From: Sphingomonadales bacterium CG_4_10_14_3_um_filter_58_15
GTDB lineage: Bacteria > Pseudomonadota > Alphaproteobacteria > Sphingomonadales > Sphingomonadaceae
Assembly (NCBI GenBank): GCA_002783865.1
Contig: PFJE01000089.1
Coordinates: 683-36,410 of the forward strand
Reading direction: 5' to 3'
Length of the DNA: 35,728 bases
A program made the translations under genes and the position numbers. Below the pieces are notes generated by a model. The model saw nothing but the letters and a program-made list of their open reading frames with translations, did no database searches and was not told the origin of the DNA. Below, piece after piece: positions 33,336-35,728 of the stretch. Numbering within the stretch: the first letter of the stretch is position 1; each line of letters begins with the position of its first letter.

Positions 33336-34058
33336 ATGAAATCCCCTGTGATTGCCCCCCTCATTCTCGTGTCGGTTGCCGGCGCTTTGGCTGCCCCGGC
33401 AGCTGCTCAGTCTAATTCCCCCTTCACCGGTCCCCGCGCCGAAATCCTTGGCGGCTATGACACGCTGCGTTCGGGCAGCGATGTCGATGTCGATACGAAT
33501 AACGACGGTATCTTCGAGAATAACACCCTCGACCAGTCGGTTGACGGCTTTGCTTACGGCGTCGCACTCGGCTATGATTTCGATGCCGGCCCTGTCGTCT
33601 TCGGTATCGAAGGCGAATATATGGATTCGACCGGCGAGCAGGAAGGCGATGAAGCCGTCAACGCGCCGTTCGGCTATCGCGTCAATCTGAAGCGTGACCT
33701 CTATATCGGCGCGCGCGTTGGTGCCAAGGTCACTCCTACCACCCTGCTCTACGCCAAGGGTGGCTATACCAACACCGCAGTCGAATCCCGCTTCCAGGAC
33801 CGCGCAGCCGCGGATGGCGTCGATCTCAACTTTGACGACAGCCAGCAGGTTGACGGCTACCGTATCGGAGCCGGCGTCGAGCAAGTGATTGGAACCGGCG
33901 GCAACGGCAACGGTTCCGGCGCGTTCGTCAAACTCGAGTATCGCTATTCCAATTATAGCTCGCTCAAATATAACGACACGTTGTTCAACGGGAACAATGA
34001 AATCGGCGTCGACCTCGACCGCCATCAGGTTGTCGCAGGTGTCGGCTTCCGCTTCTAA
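33336..34058 (+). CDS. Outer-membrane beta-barrel protein (opacity/Omp25-like)
   Basis: A 240-residue protein with a signal peptide (VIAPLILVSVAGALAAPAAAQ) and a body of alternating polar/hydrophobic strands with Gly/Tyr/Asp turns, closing YRYSNYSSLKYND and DRHQVVAGVGFRF. The C-terminal Phe after alternating residues is the outer-membrane insertion signal. PFTGPRAEILGGYDTLRSGS at the mature start and GVALGYDFDAGPVVFGIEGEY are typical of eight-stranded OmpW/Omp25-like porin-type barrels of alphaproteobacteria. The ATG at 33336 has TTGGAG before it. A strong terminator follows (34081-34117), so it is a single-gene unit. The barrel is well supported; a specific role is not known. Confidence 0.9.
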   Translation: MKSPVIAPLILVSVAGALAAPAAAQSNSPFTGPRAEILGGYDTLRSGSDVDVDTNNDGIFENNTLDQSVDGFAYGVALGYDFDAGPVVFGIEGEYMDSTGEQEGDEAVNAPFGYRVNLKRDLYIGARVGAKVTPTTLLYAKGGYTNTAVESRFQDRAAADGVDLNFDDSQQVDGYRIGAGVEQVIGTGGNGNGSGAFVKLEYRYSNYSSLKYNDTLFNGNNEIGVDLDRHQVVAGVGFRF

Positions 34059-34080
34059 GCCGGAGCCGCACTAGCAACAG

Positions 34081-34117
34081 AAGGGCGTGCCGTTCGATGG
34101 ACGGCGCGCCCTTTTTC
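34081..34117 (+). terminator. Rho-independent terminator of the outer-membrane protein gene
   Basis: GGGCGTGCCGT and ACGGCGCGCCC form an 11-bp stem (one mismatched pair) with a 7-base loop, followed by TTTTTCT. It starts about 22 bases after the stop. Confidence 0.92.
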
Positions 34118-34388
34118 TGTGTCGGGGATGGGGCGTCCACTCAACAAATGCAGTGTCACCGCAATTCCGACTGGGTGACATGGGGGTGGTGCCGGGAATA
34201 GTGATGCGGGGAAGACGAGCCATGGCCGCAATCTATGATCTTGCTAGGCGATGGTAAATGGGGCGGGATTGGCTAAAGCGGACAGCAGGTAGCCAAATTT
34301 CGTGTATTTGGTAAACTGACACCGTTATTCCAACTCTGGGATTGTTGCACCGCTCACTATCATTGGAATGCTAAATTCCTCTGGACAT
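34118..34388. other. Intergenic region between terminator and convergent gene
   Basis: With the terminator, 330 bases lie between the outer-membrane gene and the convergent hypothetical gene. Apart from a small inverted repeat (TGTCACC at 34154-34160 and GGTGACA at 34174-34180) I see no gene or element in it. Confidence 0.5.
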
Positions 34389-35297
34389 TCATATACATGA
34401 GAGGAGAATCTTCTTCGATGCAAAGTCATATGTGATACTGGAGCAGTCCTTCAAAGACGCACGGCCCACAATCAACGTTTGATATCTGAGGTTCTTTTGC
34501 TTTTTTCGGGCCTTTCCGATCACAACAATCTCATCCGGATCGCTGGAAGATGTTTGCTCCGGTCCTTCGGGGATGCTGTCGGTGCTCCCCAGGTCCGCCG
34601 TACGAACGAAGATAGATTCGATTTTCAGATCACCCAGTTTAAGCTCTCGCGTCAGCGTTAATGGTCTCACGGGTCGATCTATTCCATAGCGGACGGGGAC
34701 CATGTGAGTATCTCCATCGAAATGGCCGCCATATTTTTCCGCGAGAATAGCGCCAGCAGTTGCCGTCGCCAGACTTTCGTCTCTCGATAAACTGAAAGCG
34801 ACATGGATTTGAGTCTCGTCGATCTTCAATAAGGTCCCGGTCTGCGTGCGACTTAGATTTACCAAGGGCAGAACAATATTTCGTTCCCCTTGCTTCCTTT
34901 CGCCCAAATGAAACCTTACTTTTGGAAAAGGGAGGGCAGCTGGCCCCACTTCACCGTCGGCTCCATCAATTATATGATGATCGCCAAAAGCCACCCGACG
35001 TTTAAAAGTGCCATGGCCAAAATCGAGATTTGCACTATCCGTTCCAAAGTCCAGCGACTCTGATCCGATCAAGAACTGGAAGCTTACAAGGCTTTGTTTC
35101 AAACCCAGCCGTTCAGCCGCATCGCTGTTAAGCGCAGGAATAGATTTAGAATCGGGCGCAACCAACAGGTTTACCGGTTTACCGTTGATAAAAACTTCAA
35201 CGGGTTTCGATTCCTCGATATCCAAAACGGATGTTTCATGCGTGTCCGCCGCCACCAGAAAAAACGCGCCTATTGAGATTAAATATTTTGGACTCAT
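34389..35297 (-). CDS. Exported retropepsin-like protein lacking the catalytic DTG
   Basis: A 302-residue protein with a signal peptide (PKYLISIGAFFLVAADTH). The region VEVFINGKPVNLLVAPDSKSIPALNSDAAERLGL follows the start of bacterial retropepsin-like aspartic proteases (strand, x-x-G, then DTGAxxxxL, then LGL), but the DTG place reads P48-D49-S50. The rest is beta-rich, with a later acidic linker SSSDPDEIVVIGKARKKQ like the E-IVV-G motif common in sphingomonad exported proteins. The C-terminal end has two cysteines (DCSSITY and LLSCI). It may be a non-catalytic relative or use the shifted Asp. Codon use is more AT-rich than in the central genes. The function is unknown. Confidence 0.7.
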   Translation of the reverse strand: MSPKYLISIGAFFLVAADTHETSVLDIEESKPVEVFINGKPVNLLVAPDSKSIPALNSDAAERLGLKQSLVSFQFLIGSESLDFGTDSANLDFGHGTFKRRVAFGDHHIIDGADGEVGPAALPFPKVRFHLGERKQGERNIVLPLVNLSRTQTGTLLKIDETQIHVAFSLSRDESLATATAGAILAEKYGGHFDGDTHMVPVRYGIDRPVRPLTLTRELKLGDLKIESIFVRTADLGSTDSIPEGPEQTSSSDPDEIVVIGKARKKQKNLRYQTLIVGRASLKDCSSITYDFASKKILLSCI

Positions 35298-35309
35298 CAG
35301 ATCATTCCC

Positions 35310-35728
35310 TCAACCGCAAGTTTCATTAAAGAAGGCAGGCTTGTCGCCGTCAAAGCCACGCAAATATGCAGTAGCCAAAGCTGTTGCTGCCTTCCTTCTT
35401 TTTGAGCCGATGACACTGATGGTGATTTCTACCGTCGCAAAATTTTTTACGAAACCCAGGGCCTCAGCTTTAATTTCGATTACCGAGCCCGTGATTGGTC
35501 GATAGCAATTCCAAGCCATATTTGTTGTGAATATTGAGCGAACACTATCTTGTAGGTGCCAAAGAGAAAAACAACCGATAATATCGATCGCCGAAAATAG
35601 CTGAGGACCAGATAGCCGAAACGACTTTTCATCGTCTCTCGAGACGTTCACCGCGACTAGTGACGGTTCAAAAATTTGGACCTGAGAACAAAACTGTCCA
35701 AGAAACGGACCAATTGCCAAAATTTTTG
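35310..35728 (-). CDS. Hypothetical protein, partial at the window edge
   Basis: The frame is open to the right edge, so the true start lies beyond or is the TTG at 35720. The 136 visible residues contain scattered cysteines (FCSQVQIF, IGCFSLWH, WNCYRP and the final NETCG) and an ISVIGSKRRKAATALATAYLRGF helix near the end. It ends 12 bases before the start of the retropepsin-like gene, so the two are probably one operon. No family is recognised. Base composition is AT-rich like that of its partner. Confidence 0.55.
   Translation of the reverse strand, partial: KILAIGPFLGQFCSQVQIFEPSLVAVNVSRDDEKSFRLSGPQLFSAIDIIGCFSLWHLQDSVRSIFTTNMAWNCYRPITGSVIEIKAEALGFVKNFATVEITISVIGSKRRKAATALATAYLRGFDGDKPAFFNETCG

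Noticed and set aside
34154-34180. Inverted repeat TGTCACC..GGTGACA as an operator
   Set aside because: It lies between convergent genes with no start codon nearby, so an operator role has no support.

Overview
The window looks like chromosomal DNA of a sphingomonad-type alphaproteobacterium (Sphingomonadales, Sphingopyxis/Sphingorhabdus-like). The grounds are the moderately GC-rich coding style, a CYP153 alkane hydroxylase, many twin-arginine and Ala-rich signal peptides, an orphan GspN, and two families of paired inverted intergenic repeats built on CCTGAAC..GTTTCAGG and GAGCCTGTCGAA..TTCGACAGGCTC cores. No rRNA, tRNA, CRISPR array, transposase or phage gene was seen. The genus is an inference.

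Layout. 1-408 is the end of an ABC-2 permease. 524-1840 is CYP153 behind a perfect palindromic operator candidate, followed by a Tat-exported MsrB (1921-2427). From 17131 down to 2436 nearly everything reads on the minus strand. In order of transcription: a membrane/AhpD-like fusion, a periplasmic thioredoxin-like protein, orphan GspN, an LLM flavin oxidoreductase, NhaA, a DUF885 lipoprotein, a small membrane protein, an APC amino-acid permease, a UDP-galactopyranose-mutase-like flavoprotein, GtrA, two tandem GT-C (STT3/AglB-like) membrane proteins and a VOC protein. At 17208 a divergent Rrf2 regulator shares a strong palindrome with the membrane/AhpD fusion. Next come a Lys/Asp/Arg-rich helical ORF joined out of frame to an N-terminally truncated FAD-linked oxidase (17885-19611), a dienelactone hydrolase, ispG, an SDR enzyme, an isoaspartyl peptidase, a NUDIX protein, an EreA/ChaN-like protein, an acyl-CoA carboxylase beta subunit, an S1/P1 nuclease, a small zinc-ribbon protein, an M20 peptidase homologue with two metal ligands replaced, and a DhlA-like haloalkane dehalogenase. 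The right end holds a hypothetical protein, an outer-membrane beta-barrel protein with a clear terminator, a retropepsin-like protein lacking its DTG, and a partial hypothetical gene.

How genes may work together. The flavoprotein, GtrA and the two GT-C proteins (8774 to 2865, minus) form a plausible envelope-glycan module: nucleotide-sugar modification, lipid-linked sugar translocation, and sugar transfer on the periplasmic side. CYP153 and the haloalkane dehalogenase suggest growth on hydrocarbons or halocarbons, but they are far apart and not in one operon.

The most unusual signal is a pair of related leader ORFs. A 34-codon block (26131-26232, plus; 31925-32026, minus) shares 19 of 34 residues without gaps. 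It lies upstream of two unrelated genes (acyl-CoA carboxylase beta and haloalkane dehalogenase), in the same orientation as each. In both cases the open frame containing it ends in a TGA that overlaps the ATG of the downstream gene (ATGA). This could be a dispersed, translationally coupled leader element.
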